Positions 1-6,504 of a DNA stretch of 12,345 bases are shown piece by piece (position 1 is the stretch's first letter; each line of letters opens with the position of its first letter). The stretch spans positions 60,185 through 72,529 of the forward strand of contig MU646988.1 in NCBI GenBank assembly GCA_026770585.1. The letters are read 5' to 3'. A model generated the notes under the pieces. The model was not told the origin of the DNA and did no database searches. It saw nothing but the letters and a program-made list of their open reading frames with translations. The position numbers and the translations under genes were made by a program. The stretch comes from Baffinella frigidus (lineage: Eukaryota; Cryptophyceae; Cryptomonadales; Baffinellaceae).

Positions 1-18
1 GGGGGGGGGGGGGGGGGG
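1..18. repeat. poly-G run at window edge
   Basis: Eighteen consecutive G residues open the window. Long G or C runs recur here (a C run after each hairpin-element left arm, G13 at 7713-7725), so this may be genomic. A homopolymer at a sequence edge can also be an assembly or sequencing artefact. Confidence 0.9.
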
Positions 19-74
19 TAGAGGATTGTTTCTTCGTAGATCGAACCGGGGCGGTGCGTAGGGATTTCATGGGG

Positions 75-222
75 AAACAACCCGAAATTAGGGTAGTTTA
101 GCCTACGGAATTGCCTACCGTAGGCCGTAGGGCTCCTAGGAACACTTGTTTTTTGGTCCTAGGAGCCCCTCGGCCTACGGTAGGCAACCCGTAGGCTAAA
201 CTGCCCTGATTTCGGGTCGTTT
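75..222. repeat. long foldback (hairpin) sequence
   Basis: Arms 75-142 and about 155-222 are near-perfect reverse complements around a loop of about 12 nt that contains a T run. Only scattered mismatches occur (for example the T/C change in GAAATTAGGG versus GAAATCAGGG). Shorter palindromes such as CCTACCGTAGG and TCCTAGGA are nested in each arm. Similar CTAGGACCCTAC-type motifs occur inside the hairpin elements at 271-668, so this may be an older relative of that family, although the arms do not begin with TACAGGGG. No protein is evident. A miniature inverted-repeat element or a hairpin RNA precursor are both possible; neither is proven. Confidence 0.75.
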
Positions 223-270
223 GACGACTAGATTGCAACAACACAGCGCGGCACAGATGAGGTGGTAGTC

Positions 271-390
271 TACAGGGGTGCCTCGAAATTAAGGGCACGT
301 ACTGCCCCTAGCCTGTTTCTGTTCTCCTGGGACTAGCCCTATCGTAGGACCCTAGGGAGGTGCGTGTCCATATTCGCGAGGAAGCCCTGA
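271..390. mobile_element. degenerate copy of TACAGGGG hairpin element
   Basis: The left end TACAGGGGTGCCTCG resembles the terminus of the better copies next door. The right end (GCGAGGAAGCCCTGA) is a decayed form of their right terminus. The length of 120 bp matches the 122-bp copy at 435-556, and the interior holds the related CCTATCGTAGGACCCTAGGG motif. It is read as an older, diverged member of a non-autonomous inverted-repeat family. No coding capacity. Confidence 0.5.
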
Positions 391-434
391 TGTCTCACGA
401 CGGGCCCGTCGGGAGACTACAGGGGTCCCAGGGG

Positions 435-556
435 TACAGGGGTACCTCGCTCATAAGAAACCGCCCCCCCCCCCAGGACCACAGTAGGGCCCTAGGCATA
501 GCCCTACAGTAGGGTCCTAGGGGGAGGCGGTTTCTTATGAGCAAGGTACCCCTGTA
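435..556. mobile_element. MITE-like hairpin element, best copy
   Basis: A 31-bp terminal inverted repeat (435-465 and 526-556) starts TACAGGGGTACCTCGCTC and matches at 30 of 31 positions. The left arm ends in a C run. The interior is itself nearly palindromic around CCTAGGCATAGCCCTA, so the whole 122 bp can fold back. The outermost bases are TA at both ends, which fits a TA target duplication as in Tc1/mariner-type miniature elements. I found no 8-bp duplication that would suggest hAT. There is no transposase here, so any mobility would depend on enzymes encoded elsewhere. Confidence 0.75.
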
Positions 557-668
557 CCTCGCTCATAAGAAACCGCCCCCCCCTAGGACCCTACAATAGG
601 TCTATGCCTAGGGCGCTACGGTGGTCCAAGGGGGGGGTGCAGTTTCTTATGAGCGAGGTACCCCTGTA
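555..668. mobile_element. MITE-like hairpin element, fused to its neighbour
   Basis: The right arm ends GCGAGGTACCCCTGTA and mirrors the left arm CCTCGCTCATAAG. The first eight terminal bases on the left are missing. They are replaced by a direct join to the right terminus of the copy at 435-556, so the two copies share the TA at 555-556. At the other end, another TACAGGGG start (667-674) overlaps by TA and then degenerates. This end-to-end sharing suggests repeated insertion into, or recombination at, the TA-flanked termini. Confidence 0.7.
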
Positions 669-674
669 CAGGGG

Positions 675-1050
675 TTACTCGCCTCCCGAGGGATGAGAGG
701 GCCCCGAAACAACAGCGGGGCTGAGATGATATCGCTGCGCTTTACTGATGACATCTTTTCACACTACGGCCAGGGCGCGCCCTCTGAATCCCGAACAGCT
801 GAGTTCCAATGGCTCCAACGTCATCCCGAGGCGGGCGCGTCCTAGCCTAGGACCTCACAGAACATCATTGCTCCACCCAGTCCCCGCAGCCCTTTTTGCA
901 CCCCCATCCATCCACCTTTGGGTTTACGGACCATCGTGTAGGGTGAAGGATTCAACCTTGACCGCCCGTCACCCGAAACAATAACCCCCCCCTAGCGATC
1001 GGTGGCGCTTAGTTGGGCGCCATGACACCCTCGCGGTACCTGTGAGGGGC
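675..1050. other. no gene recognised
   Basis: This is mixed-composition DNA with only short open frames. None shows a recognisable domain, splice context or codon bias like the exons further right. A short palindrome TCCTAGCCTAGGA lies at 839-851. No repeat family seen elsewhere in the window maps here. Confidence 0.5.
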
Positions 1051-1139
1051 GGGGATTCAGTTTGACCCAGTTTGAGTTTGATTTAGTTTGAGTTTGATTC
1101 GGTTTGGGTTTCGCGTAAACCCTAACCCTAACCCCCTAA
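1051..1139. repeat. T/G-rich degenerate tandem plus short telomere-like array
   Basis: Irregular repeats of AGTTTGAGTTTGATT run to about 1105. GGGTTTCGCG follows, and then three CCCTAA-type units (about 1117-1139) in C-strand orientation. The switch from G-strand-like to C-strand units within 20 bp is typical of this window. Confidence 0.6.
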
Positions 1140-1186
1140 AAGTCCCCCGACCTCAGGCGTCAAATCGCGCCGCGGTCGGGCTCTGA

Positions 1187-1290
1187 TATCCCTTAAGTGG
1201 CGAGTACCGGTAACCAACTACAATCCTACTCAGGAAGCGACCTACGACCTGATGGGGGTCAATTCTGACCCGCTCGCCACGTAAGGGATA
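1187..1290. repeat. short element with inverted ends
   Basis: The 18-bp ends TATCCCTTAAGTGGCGAG (1187-1204) and its reverse complement (1273-1290) match with one mismatch and enclose 68 bp. No obvious flanking duplication is seen. Partial CTTAAGG echoes follow just outside. This could be a small foldback element or chance; only one copy is present. Confidence 0.45.
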
Positions 1291-1336
1291 AGGTTCACTT
1301 AAGGCATAAGGTCGCGTTGTGCATCGGGAGTGCTGC

Positions 1337-1405
1337 TACAGGGGTACCTCGCTCATAAGAACCCCCCCCCCCCCAAGGACCCTACCGTAGACCTATGCCT
1401 ATTTC
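1337..1405. mobile_element. left half of TACAGGGG hairpin element
   Basis: TACAGGGGTACCTCGCTC, the CATAAGAA box, a C run and the interior AGGACCCTACCGTAG all match the left half of the copies at 435-668. The sequence stops resembling them at about 1405, and no right arm follows. It is a truncated copy. Confidence 0.65.
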
Positions 1406-1488
1406 AGGCCTCCGAGGTTGTGTTGCTGGGAGGACAACTTTGACGTGAAAACGATCAGCCAACCCGCCTCAGGCAGAGCTAGGATTTG

Positions 1489-1760
1489 ACCAGTGGCCGA
1501 AGCCGTTGACGTCGTCGACGTTCGTGTTTCGGGTTTCGGGCGGGATTTGTTTCGTGTTTCGTGTTTCGGGTTCCAGGGTTGACCACGAACTGAAAACTGA
1601 GAAGTGGGTTTCGGGTTGCAGGGTGTCAATCACCAGTGTTCGAGGTTAACGCTTATTGACAGGGTTTCAGGGTGTGAATCACCAGTGGCCGAAGCCGTTG
1701 ACATCGTCGACGTTCCAGGTGCCGTAGCCCTTCACGGTGTCGCCGTTCGAGGTGCCATCG
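1489..1760. repeat. 35-bp direct repeat in degenerate G-strand array
   Basis: ACCAGTGGCCGAAGCCGTTG and its continuation occur at 1489-1523 and again at 1681-1715 with one difference. GGGTTTCGGG/CGTGTTTCG units fill the space between. A further short module (CGTTCCAGGTGCCGT...GAGGTGCCAT) occurs at 1711-1757 and, shortened, at 1894-1932. No coding function recognised. Confidence 0.6.
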
Positions 1761-1761
1761 C

Positions 1762-1833
1762 TGGGTTTTGGGGTTTAGGTTTAGGTTTAGGTTCTAGGTT
1801 TTCGGTTCTAGGTTCTAGGTTCTAGGGCTTAGG
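1762..1833. repeat. telomere-like array, G strand, degenerate
   Basis: Units run GTTTAGG, GTTCTAGG and GCTTAGGG. These are degenerate TTTAGGG heptamers with the G-rich strand on top. The heterogeneity argues for an old interstitial array, not a maintained chromosome end. Confidence 0.7.
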
Positions 1834-1863
1834 GCCCATGAGCAAATAAAGCGTCAGTGATCA

Positions 1864-2110
1864 TTGGGGCTTTAATAATCAGATTTGCACACACGTTCCA
1901 GGTGCCGTTGCCCGTCGCCGTTGGAGGTGCCATGACTGCCATGAGAAAAATGCATCTTGAGAGCGATTATTGGGACTGTAATAATGATCAGATGTAGACC
2001 CGTCACCTATAGATTCTATCTCAGATTTTGGCTTGGAGTTGGAGCCATTTCGTAATTTTAGGGTTTAAAATACCAGGACCTGTACCGAAAATCCTCAGAT
2101 GGACGCGTTT
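1864..2110. repeat. dispersed repeat fragments, including a 49-bp module
   Basis: The module at about 2046-2094 (CATTTCGTAATTTTAGGGTT, ending TGTACCGAAAATCC) recurs at 6294-6342. A weaker version lies at 6548-6610, where GATTTT..GGAGCCATTT is shared with 2024-2049. GGGGCTTTAATAA followed by TTGCACACAC at 1864-1892 is echoed at 2277-2310. These look like pieces of an unidentified interspersed repeat that also occupies introns of the gene to the right. Confidence 0.5.
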
Positions 2111-2143
2111 GCGAAACATAATATATTAGGTGCCGTCCCTGCC

Positions 2144-2265
2144 AGGGTTTCGGGTTTCGGGTTGTGGGTTCAAGGTTCAAGGTTTCGGGTTTCGGGTTTG
2201 GAGTTCAAGGTTTCGGGTTTCGGGCTGGGATTTAGGGTGCAGGGGTTTCAACTCTAACCCTAAAC
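2144..2265. repeat. GGGTTTC variant telomere-like array
   Basis: Repeats of GGGTTTC, GGGTTCAA and GGTTTCGG run in G-strand orientation. They then reverse to CTCTAACCCTAAACC at about 2252-2266. The dominant unit carries C in place of TA of the canonical heptamer, the same variant seen at 1520-1570 and 2596-2700. Confidence 0.7.
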
Positions 2266-2266
2266 C

Positions 2267-2595
2267 GGAGCAAGTGGAGCTTTAATAACCACCCTGGAGG
2301 GTGCACACACCGACGGTGTTCTCAAAACATATCAAAAGGTTAGCTGCCGCGCGGGGGGGGTGCAGTTGTGGCACTTGGGAAGACTCCCACCACACTCGAA
2401 CAATGAACGATTCCCCTGAGTCTAACCGCGCCCGGTTTAGTCATCGTCCTGGTACGAAACCTGCCCGGATAAGAAAACAGGCGTACCCTTAACCGTAAAT
2501 TATGAACCCTCAACCAGGGGGAATCCCCGCCAGAAGCGTCGCGAAGCACCCTCTAGGCGTGCCAGCGGACACTCCACGGGGGTGGATATCCACCA
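2267..2595. other. no gene recognised
   Basis: Apart from the short repeat fragment at 2277-2310 there is no recognisable feature. Short open frames on both strands lack any family signature or splice context. Confidence 0.45.
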
Positions 2596-2700
2596 CAAAA
2601 CCCTGAACCCTGAACCCGAAACCCGAAACCGGTTTCGGGTTCAGGGTTCAGGGTTGACGGTTTCGGGTTTCGGGTTTCGGGTTCAGGGTTCAGGGTTTTG
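2596..2700. repeat. perfect inverted repeat of telomere-variant units
   Basis: The 35-bp arm at 2596-2630 (CAAAACCCTGAACCCTGAAC onward) is exactly the reverse complement of 2666-2700. A second, smaller palindrome of 24 bp is centred at 2630/2631 (CCCGAAACC|GGTTTCGGG). The arms are made of CCCTGAA and CCCGAAA units. The top strand runs C-rich then G-rich, the opposite of the order expected from a simple end-to-end fusion of two chromosome ends. Confidence 0.85.
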
Positions 2701-2717
2701 TCGGATCGCTGGATGGA

Positions 2718-2820
2718 GGGTTTCGCCCACGTGGCGATGCAGAGGCCATCGTTACTGCATGTATGATTTATGATTTTGGGTTTCGGGGTTCGCTCACGTG
2801 GCGATGCAGATGTCATCGTT
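2718..2820. repeat. 36-bp direct repeat pair
   Basis: CACGTGGCGATGCAGA, with flanking GGGTTTCGC and trailing CATCGTT, occurs at 2718-2753 and 2785-2820 with about four differences. The repeats are separated by TATGATTTATGATTTTGGG. No function recognised. Confidence 0.65.
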
Positions 2821-2871
2821 GGGCGCGCAGCTCGACCAGTTGTTCGAGCCGTTTAGGCACGACTGCGGGGG

Positions 2872-2927
2872 TAGGGTTTAGGGTTTAGGGCTCAGGGTTT
2901 AGGGCTTAGGGCTTAGGGCTTAGGGTT
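2872..2927. repeat. interstitial TTTAGGG/CTTAGGG array, G strand
   Basis: About eight heptamers alternate TTTAGGG, CTCAGGG and CTTAGGG. This is the most canonical G-strand array in the window. It is short and flanked by non-telomeric sequence, so it is interstitial. Confidence 0.8.
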
Positions 2928-3015
2928 GGCCCTGCGGGAGTAGAGCTTAGGGTTTAAGGATTACGGATTCGGTATTAGCGTATCCTTCGCGCGAGCGCCG
3001 GGCCAGGCCCCGATT

Positions 3016-3063
3016 GTGTGTGACAGTGATGCGATGCCACTCATTGCGGGGCGTGTGCGCGGG
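3016..3063 (+). pseudogene. possible relic of SET-MYND exon 5
   Basis: The frame here reads VCDSDAMPLIAGRVRGG. It resembles the ACDSDTARLALRALARK segment of exon 5 at 11364-11454 in the CDSD box and the spacing of L and R. No acceptor or donor is obvious and the match is short, so chance is possible. If real, it means a second, decayed copy of the gene or of this exon lies upstream. The rest of 2947-3515 holds open frames on both strands, but I recognise none of them. Confidence 0.25.
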
Positions 3064-3515
3064 GGCCCGGCGCGGCTGTTCAGGGCCACTTTGCCGGGGC
3101 AGGGCTTGTGCGCGCTCGAAATCCAATGGCTCAAAGGGCTTCAGAACCCGCTCAGGCAGTCCTGCTTCCGGTGGGAGGCTGGGGGTGTCTTTCCCAGCAG
3201 GCTGGTGCATGCAGCCGTAGGTTGCTGTACTCGGGTACCGCGCATGCTTGGGGGCTGGGCAGGCTGGATTAGATACAAGCTCCGTTCCCGCCCCACCCCA
3301 AACTCCAAACCCCAAACACCCGCCTGAACCAACAGGCGGAAGCGCGACTGCGCAGGGTGTCTTCGCTCTGCTCTGATTAAAACTGTGCTCGCCATCAAAG
3401 CTATTTAGTTGCCCTTTTGTACTGGAGTTCTGCTCTAAATGTGTTATAGCGAGCCCAGTTGTGCTCAGGCGAAGCAAGGGTGTGGCGGGCGTGGCAGTCG
3501 AGCGCATCAGGGAGA

Positions 3516-3660
3516 GTCTAGCTCTGCCTGCCTCCCTCGGGTTGACCCGACTATTCTCAAGTTGGCATGCTGGGTGTGCGGTGCAAATTCGTCAACTTAG
3601 GAGCGGGGGCCCGGGCCCACCAAACTGGCGAGCCCTAATAAACTGAGACAGAACTAGATA
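3516..3660. repeat. dispersed hairpin repeat, copy 1
   Basis: It shares TCTAGCTCTGCCT, the CGACTATTCTCAAGTTG box, CATGCTGGGTGTGCGGT, and CCAAACTGG..AACTGAGA..AACTAG with the copies at 5884-6022, 6043-6123 and 6347-6404. AAGTTGGC (3559-3566) can pair with GTCAACTT (3591-3598), a stem kept in the other copies. The copy is separated from the others by more than 2 kb. TCTAGCTCTGCCTG and GGTGCAAATTC loosely resemble Pol III A and B boxes, so a tRNA-derived SINE is one possibility; the box spacing is longer than usual. Confidence 0.6.
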
Positions 3661-4890
3661 GCCACAGCCGCGGGGAGGAGGGGGGAGGTGAGGGGGGAGG
3701 TGGAAAGGCACGGTATTGTTCCGTGGTAGCTCGCGGTTATCTGCGCGGAGGATGGCCGCGGGCGCAGGGAAGAGCGGTAGTGAAGCTGCTAGGCCCTGCC
3801 GGCTCGGACCAAACCCGTGGAGCCCCCATCACATGATCACAAGGAGGTGGGGGGAGCGCGGAGTCCCGAGATCACTGCTCACAGAAAGAGGGCGCAACAC
3901 TCTCTCGGCTCGAGCAAGCCATCTTTTAACCCCACTCTGGCAGCAGGGCTGGTACCCCGGACGTAAGGGGACGGGGAGCGGGCTGGGAGAGGTGGAGCTG
4001 CATAGCCCCCCGTCCGTTGCGCCTCCGCCCTTAAGTGAATCAAAACAAGGAACTTGGAAGGAACTTGGGTTGGGCCGCCTGCAGGGTGTGGTGGGTGCTC
4101 GGGTGCGGTCCGAAACCTCGCTCCAGCAGGTGCCGCCGCCCTTGCCCCCGAGCATGCTCATCGGAACGAGAACAAATTTCTGCACACATCACACATAGAT
4201 ATGAGACCGCGTCGGATCGAAGCACGCACTCTCCACCCTGCCATTTGGTTGGAGGCACGCGAGGGGTTGACCACAGCTGCCTCCGGCCATGGCGGGGAGC
4301 AACTGCTGTTCAGCACCCTTTTCAAGAGCAACACTCTAAGAGGGACAAGAGCGAACGCATTTAACAGAGGGACGAAATCAACGAGACAGCATGAAACGGG
4401 GGGCGCGGACAAGGGGGGAAGCGGTAGGCACGCGAAAGGGTCCCCTTGAAAGTTCGAGAGCAGGTCATTTGTCTTGAGGAGCCACAGGCAGCGGCAACAC
4501 AGCGGCAAAGCAGGTGAAACCACACGTGCACGCACGGGCAACCACCCGAGACCACATCGCCCCCCCACACAAAGCCGAATTCTTGTGCCCCCCCTCGCTT
4601 CCCTCCTTCTATCTCACCATTTTTCGTTTCGTTCGATGGCTCTTCGTTAAAGTTGACCCACGCGCAAAGTCGCGGCCCATTCTGCCCTCGGGACCTCATA
4701 ACCTGTGGGAGGTCGGGTTTCGTCCCCTCCCATCCTCTCTCTTCTTCTACCCCCCTTTTCCCTCAAAAAGGCGACGCACCACTGCGGCGTCCTGGCGGCA
4801 TCCTCCCAGACACACGCCCGGATCATCCCCTTCAGAGTCAGCGGGGCGCTCCCACTTCCCTCGGCCTTCAGATCAACACCAGGCCCAGAA
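3661..4890 (+). promoter_or_regulatory. upstream and leader region of the SET-MYND gene
   Basis: This is the longest part of the window free of telomere-like arrays and repeat families, and it ends at the proposed start codon. It begins with a purine tract at about 3669-3708 containing several runs of four to six G (a possible G-quadruplex). The last 200 bases before the ATG are pyrimidine-rich (CCTCTCTCTTCTTCTACCCC at 4733-4752). I see no convincing TATA box. Open frames of up to 160 codons occur on both strands but show no domain or motif I recognise. Promoter status is inferred only from position. Confidence 0.35.
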
Positions 4891-5166
4891 ATGAAGAAGG
4901 GATTCTTCGGCGGAGCGCCAAAGCCTAAGCAATCTCCAGCGCCGACGAGCTCAGCCAGCGCGCCCGATGCTGGGTCTGGACAGGCGCCGGCGGCGCTTGC
5001 AGTTGCTTCTGGTGATCCGCTCCCCGCCAACTCGTGCTCGTTGAGCGCTGCTCATGCTTTTCCGCCGGTGTATGCTGCACAGAGGCAGGGACACTTCACA
5101 AGATTGCAATCTCACGGAGGTGGCCGCAAGAAGCGGCTCCCGCACCCCGACGCCATCAGGGCGCAG
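4891..5166 (+). CDS. SET-MYND protein, exon 1 (N-terminus)
   Basis: The ATG at 4891 has G at -3 and opens a frame starting MKKGFFGGAPKPKQSPAP. The frame then runs through an Ala/Pro/Ser-rich stretch (about residues 14-45), probably disordered, and a basic patch GGGRKKR near residues 76-82. I end the exon at CAG|GTTACG (5166/5167), a good donor. That junction joins in phase 0 to exon 2 and puts PDAIRAQ just before ATAAKGR, a plausible strand leading into the SET fold. An alternative donor is CCG|GTGTAT at 5067/5068, also phase 0. The frame closes at TGA soon after 5180, so an intron is needed. The N-terminus itself is not recognised; assignment rests on position, frame and phase. The exon end and intron end share GCGCAGG (5161-5167 and 6412-6418). 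Confidence 0.5.
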
Positions 5167-5407
5167 GTTACGGGCCTCGGTTGACTGACCTGGGCAGGGT
5201 TTTTTCGCAGCGGAGCGAGTCATTGCAGCGGCCGCGGCGTTCTCGCTGATTCCGGTGGGAGAACGCGCGAGGAAGCTCTGCGAGACAGCGTCGAAGGGCG
5301 CGCTGCGGATGCAGGTCGAACAAAGAGGGAGTTGCTTTATTGAAGAAGGAAGTTACACTCAGGGGGGCTACAGAAAATCCCAAACCCTCGTCCTTCTTGT
5401 TGTATTA
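5167..5407 (+). other. intron 1, first part
   Basis: No gene, repeat family or telomere-like array is seen. The sequence is GC-rich at first and more mixed after 5330. Intron 1 as a whole is proposed to run 5167-6417, with its remaining content listed separately. Confidence 0.45.
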
Positions 5408-5541
5408 CCACCAGCCCTAAGAGTGTGGGGGGGTCCTCTTTGTCGAGACCCCTGATTTGTACCGCAGGTCGCCAAACTCCGGCGACCTCCAATCAAGGGG
5501 GTTACACAAGGCGATTTGCTCCCACTCTTGAGGGCTGGTGG
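5408..5541. repeat. foldback element in intron 1
   Basis: The outer arms CCACCAGCCCTAAGAGTG (5408-5425) and CACTCTTGAGGGCTGGTGG (5523-5541) pair with one bulge. The centre GGTCGCC (5467-5473) pairs with GGCGACC (5481-5487). CCCCTGATT and AATCAAGGGG pair between them. The whole 134 bp folds as one imperfect hairpin, so it is a candidate miniature inverted-repeat element. The ends are unlike the TACAGGGG family. Confidence 0.65.
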
Positions 5542-5754
5542 GACTCTCAGGCCTGGCAACGAGTGCCCCGAAAGCCTGCCAACCCGCATAGGGTGTCCTC
5601 ATTTGCAGCCCTCGTGCAGGTCGAAAGCACCCCTGGATGCATCCCGAAATAATCCACTGATGAAATAATCCCATTCTGTTGAGAGAGCCCCCGGCCTGTG
5701 GGAATTTCATCTCAGAGGAGGCCTAATTAAATTTTATACGCCGTGACTAATTTC

Positions 5755-5829
5755 TCCTTTTCAATCTCCTATTGAAAAGGAACCGATTCAGTTATCTTCC
5801 GAGATTATGAGGGGTTAGCGGCAGATAAC
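5755..5829. repeat. two small hairpins
   Basis: TCCTTTTCAAT (5755-5765) and ATTGAAAAGGA (5771-5781) form a perfect 11-bp stem with a 5-nt loop. GTTATCT (5791-5797) pairs with AGATAAC (5823-5829). CCTATTGAAAAG recurs at 11693-11704 in the last intron. The role is unknown; they lie just before the first partial exon-2 copy. Confidence 0.5.
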
Positions 5830-5847
5830 AGCTTGGCGTGGAGCTCC

Positions 5848-5888
5848 AGGCGACAGCAGCACGGGGGCGCCATATGTCTACTGTCTAG
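5848..5888 (+). pseudogene. partial exon 2 copy (first 9-12 codons)
   Basis: After an acceptor-like CCAG (5846-5849) the frame reads ATAARGRHM, then STV and a TAG stop. This matches the start of exon 2 (ATAAKGRHM) with one conservative K/R change, and the AG acceptor is kept. The match breaks at the ATG and runs into the dispersed hairpin repeat. A still poorer copy (TGGCGGCACATG, 6031-6042) precedes the next hairpin repeat. I read these as tandem, decayed duplications of the intron-exon boundary. Confidence 0.55.
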
Positions 5889-6022
5889 CTCTGCCTGAGT
5901 CGGTTGCATGGATATTGTTGAGTTGACATGCTGGGTATGTGGCACGCATCCGTCAACGTTGGAGCGGAAAAGAGCCCGGATTCACCAAATCGGTGAGACC
6001 AAATAGACTGAGATAGAGCTAG
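5884..6022. repeat. dispersed hairpin repeat, copy 2
   Basis: GTCTAGCTCTGCCTGAGTCGG opens the unit. GTTGACATGCTGGG and CCGTCAACGTTGGAGCGG follow, with the GTTGAC/GTCAAC stem kept. CACCAAATCGGTGAGACC and AACTAG-like GAGCTAGG close it. Compared with copy 1 the middle is more diverged (GTGGCACGCATCC), while the paired arms are intact. Confidence 0.6.
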
Positions 6023-6042
6023 GAACGCGCTGGCGGCACATG

Positions 6043-6123
6043 TCCTAGCGCTGCCTCACTCGGGGTGACGGACTATTCTCAAGTTGACATGCCGGGTGTA
6101 CAGTACAAATCCGTCAACTTTGG
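6043..6123. repeat. dispersed hairpin repeat, copy 3
   Basis: TCCTAGCGCTGCCTCACTCG, GACGGACTATTCTCAAGTTG and GTACAAATCCGTCAACTTTG match copies 1 and 4. The stem AAGTTGAC/GTCAACTT is perfect. It runs directly into a coding-like fragment at 6124. Confidence 0.65.
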
Positions 6124-6165
6124 CATATGGTGACCGCGCGGGACTTGCAGGAGGGGGGTGATGGC
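6124..6165 (+). pseudogene. diverged exon 2 copy
   Basis: The frame reads HMVTARDLQEGGDG. It aligns with HMVATRNVKEGEEL of exon 2, with conservative changes at the RN/RD, V/L and K/Q positions. VTARDLQEG is typical of the SET N-terminal strand in SMYD-type proteins. It lacks the LLTSDCYAT end and has no donor at the expected place, so it is a broken copy, though one that diverged while under some protein-level constraint. Confidence 0.5.
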
Positions 6166-6176
6166 GCTTTAGATAT

Positions 6177-6236
6177 ACCTGACCGACCTTCGGCTGGGCC
6201 TGTCCGAATTCGGTCAGGTCTCCCTGGTACACCAGG
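6177..6236. repeat. two adjacent short inverted repeats
   Basis: ACCTGACCGA (6177-6186) pairs perfectly with TCGGTCAGGT (6210-6219). CCTGGT and ACCAGG flank AC just after. They are intronic with no known role. Confidence 0.5.
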
Positions 6237-6293
6237 CCTAACTGAAACCCCCTTCATGTTCCGGAACCGCCCTCTGACAGCTTAGCCTAAAGC

Positions 6294-6404
6294 CGTTTCG
6301 TACTTTTACGGCTTAAAATACCGGGATTTGTACCGGAAATCCTATCGATGACCGACTATTCTCAAGTTGACATGCTGGGTGTGCGGTACAAATTCGTTAA
6401 CTTT
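6294..6404. repeat. second copy of 49-bp module, then hairpin repeat copy 4
   Basis: 6294-6342 matches 2046-2094 (ending TGTACCGGAAATCC). From 6347 the hairpin repeat resumes: CGACTATTCTCAAGTTGACA, GTGCGGTACAAATTC, GTTAACTTTGGAG. Copy 4 abuts exon 2. Its GTTAAC lies about 20 bases before the acceptor and could act as the branch site of intron 1. If so, a dispersed repeat supplies the 3' end of a working intron. Confidence 0.6.
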
Positions 6405-6417
6405 GGAGAACGCGCAG

Positions 6418-6504
6418 GCGACAGCGGCAAAAGGGCGGCACATGGTCGCCACGCGCAACGTGAAGGAGGGCGAGGAGCTTCTCACCTCCGACTGCTACGC
6501 CACG
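6418..6504 (+). CDS. SET-MYND protein, exon 2 (SET N-terminal segment)
   Basis: Twenty-nine codons lie between acceptor CGCAG (6413-6417) and donor ACG|GTACGA (6504/6505). They include KGRHMVATRNVKEG and EELLTSDCYAT. In SMYD/ASHR1-type lysine methyltransferases the SET domain starts with a strand pair of the form GRG-x-VATRDIKxGExLLxxxPYA, which contacts the methyl donor. The match is clear, except that the usual Pro before Tyr-Ala is Cys. Third codon positions are G or C in 25 of 29 codons. Phase is 0 on both sides, and exon 3 continues VVAEARSEALC, as expected between SET and MYND. Partial copies of this exon lie at 5848, 6124 and 6615. Confidence 0.72.

Noticed and set aside
435-556. hAT-type element with 8-bp target duplication
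   Set aside because: CAGGGG ends are suggestive, but no matching 8-bp flanks are present; TA at both borders fits better.
2018-2037. Relic of a dinoflagellate spliced leader (ATTTTGGCT)
   Set aside because: Only a short match, shared with an ordinary dispersed repeat; not enough to support it.
2947-3507. A 186-codon open frame on the - strand
   Set aside because: It spans a telomere-like stretch (reading LGFGVWGGAG) and shows no recognisable domain or consistent codon bias.
3716-4198. A 160-codon open frame on the + strand
   Set aside because: It lacks a good ATG, has an overlapping antisense frame of similar quality and no family signature; GC-rich DNA gives such frames by chance.
6177-6219. 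Intrinsic transcription terminator
   Set aside because: The 10-bp stem has a 23-nt loop and no T run, and the setting is a eukaryotic intron.
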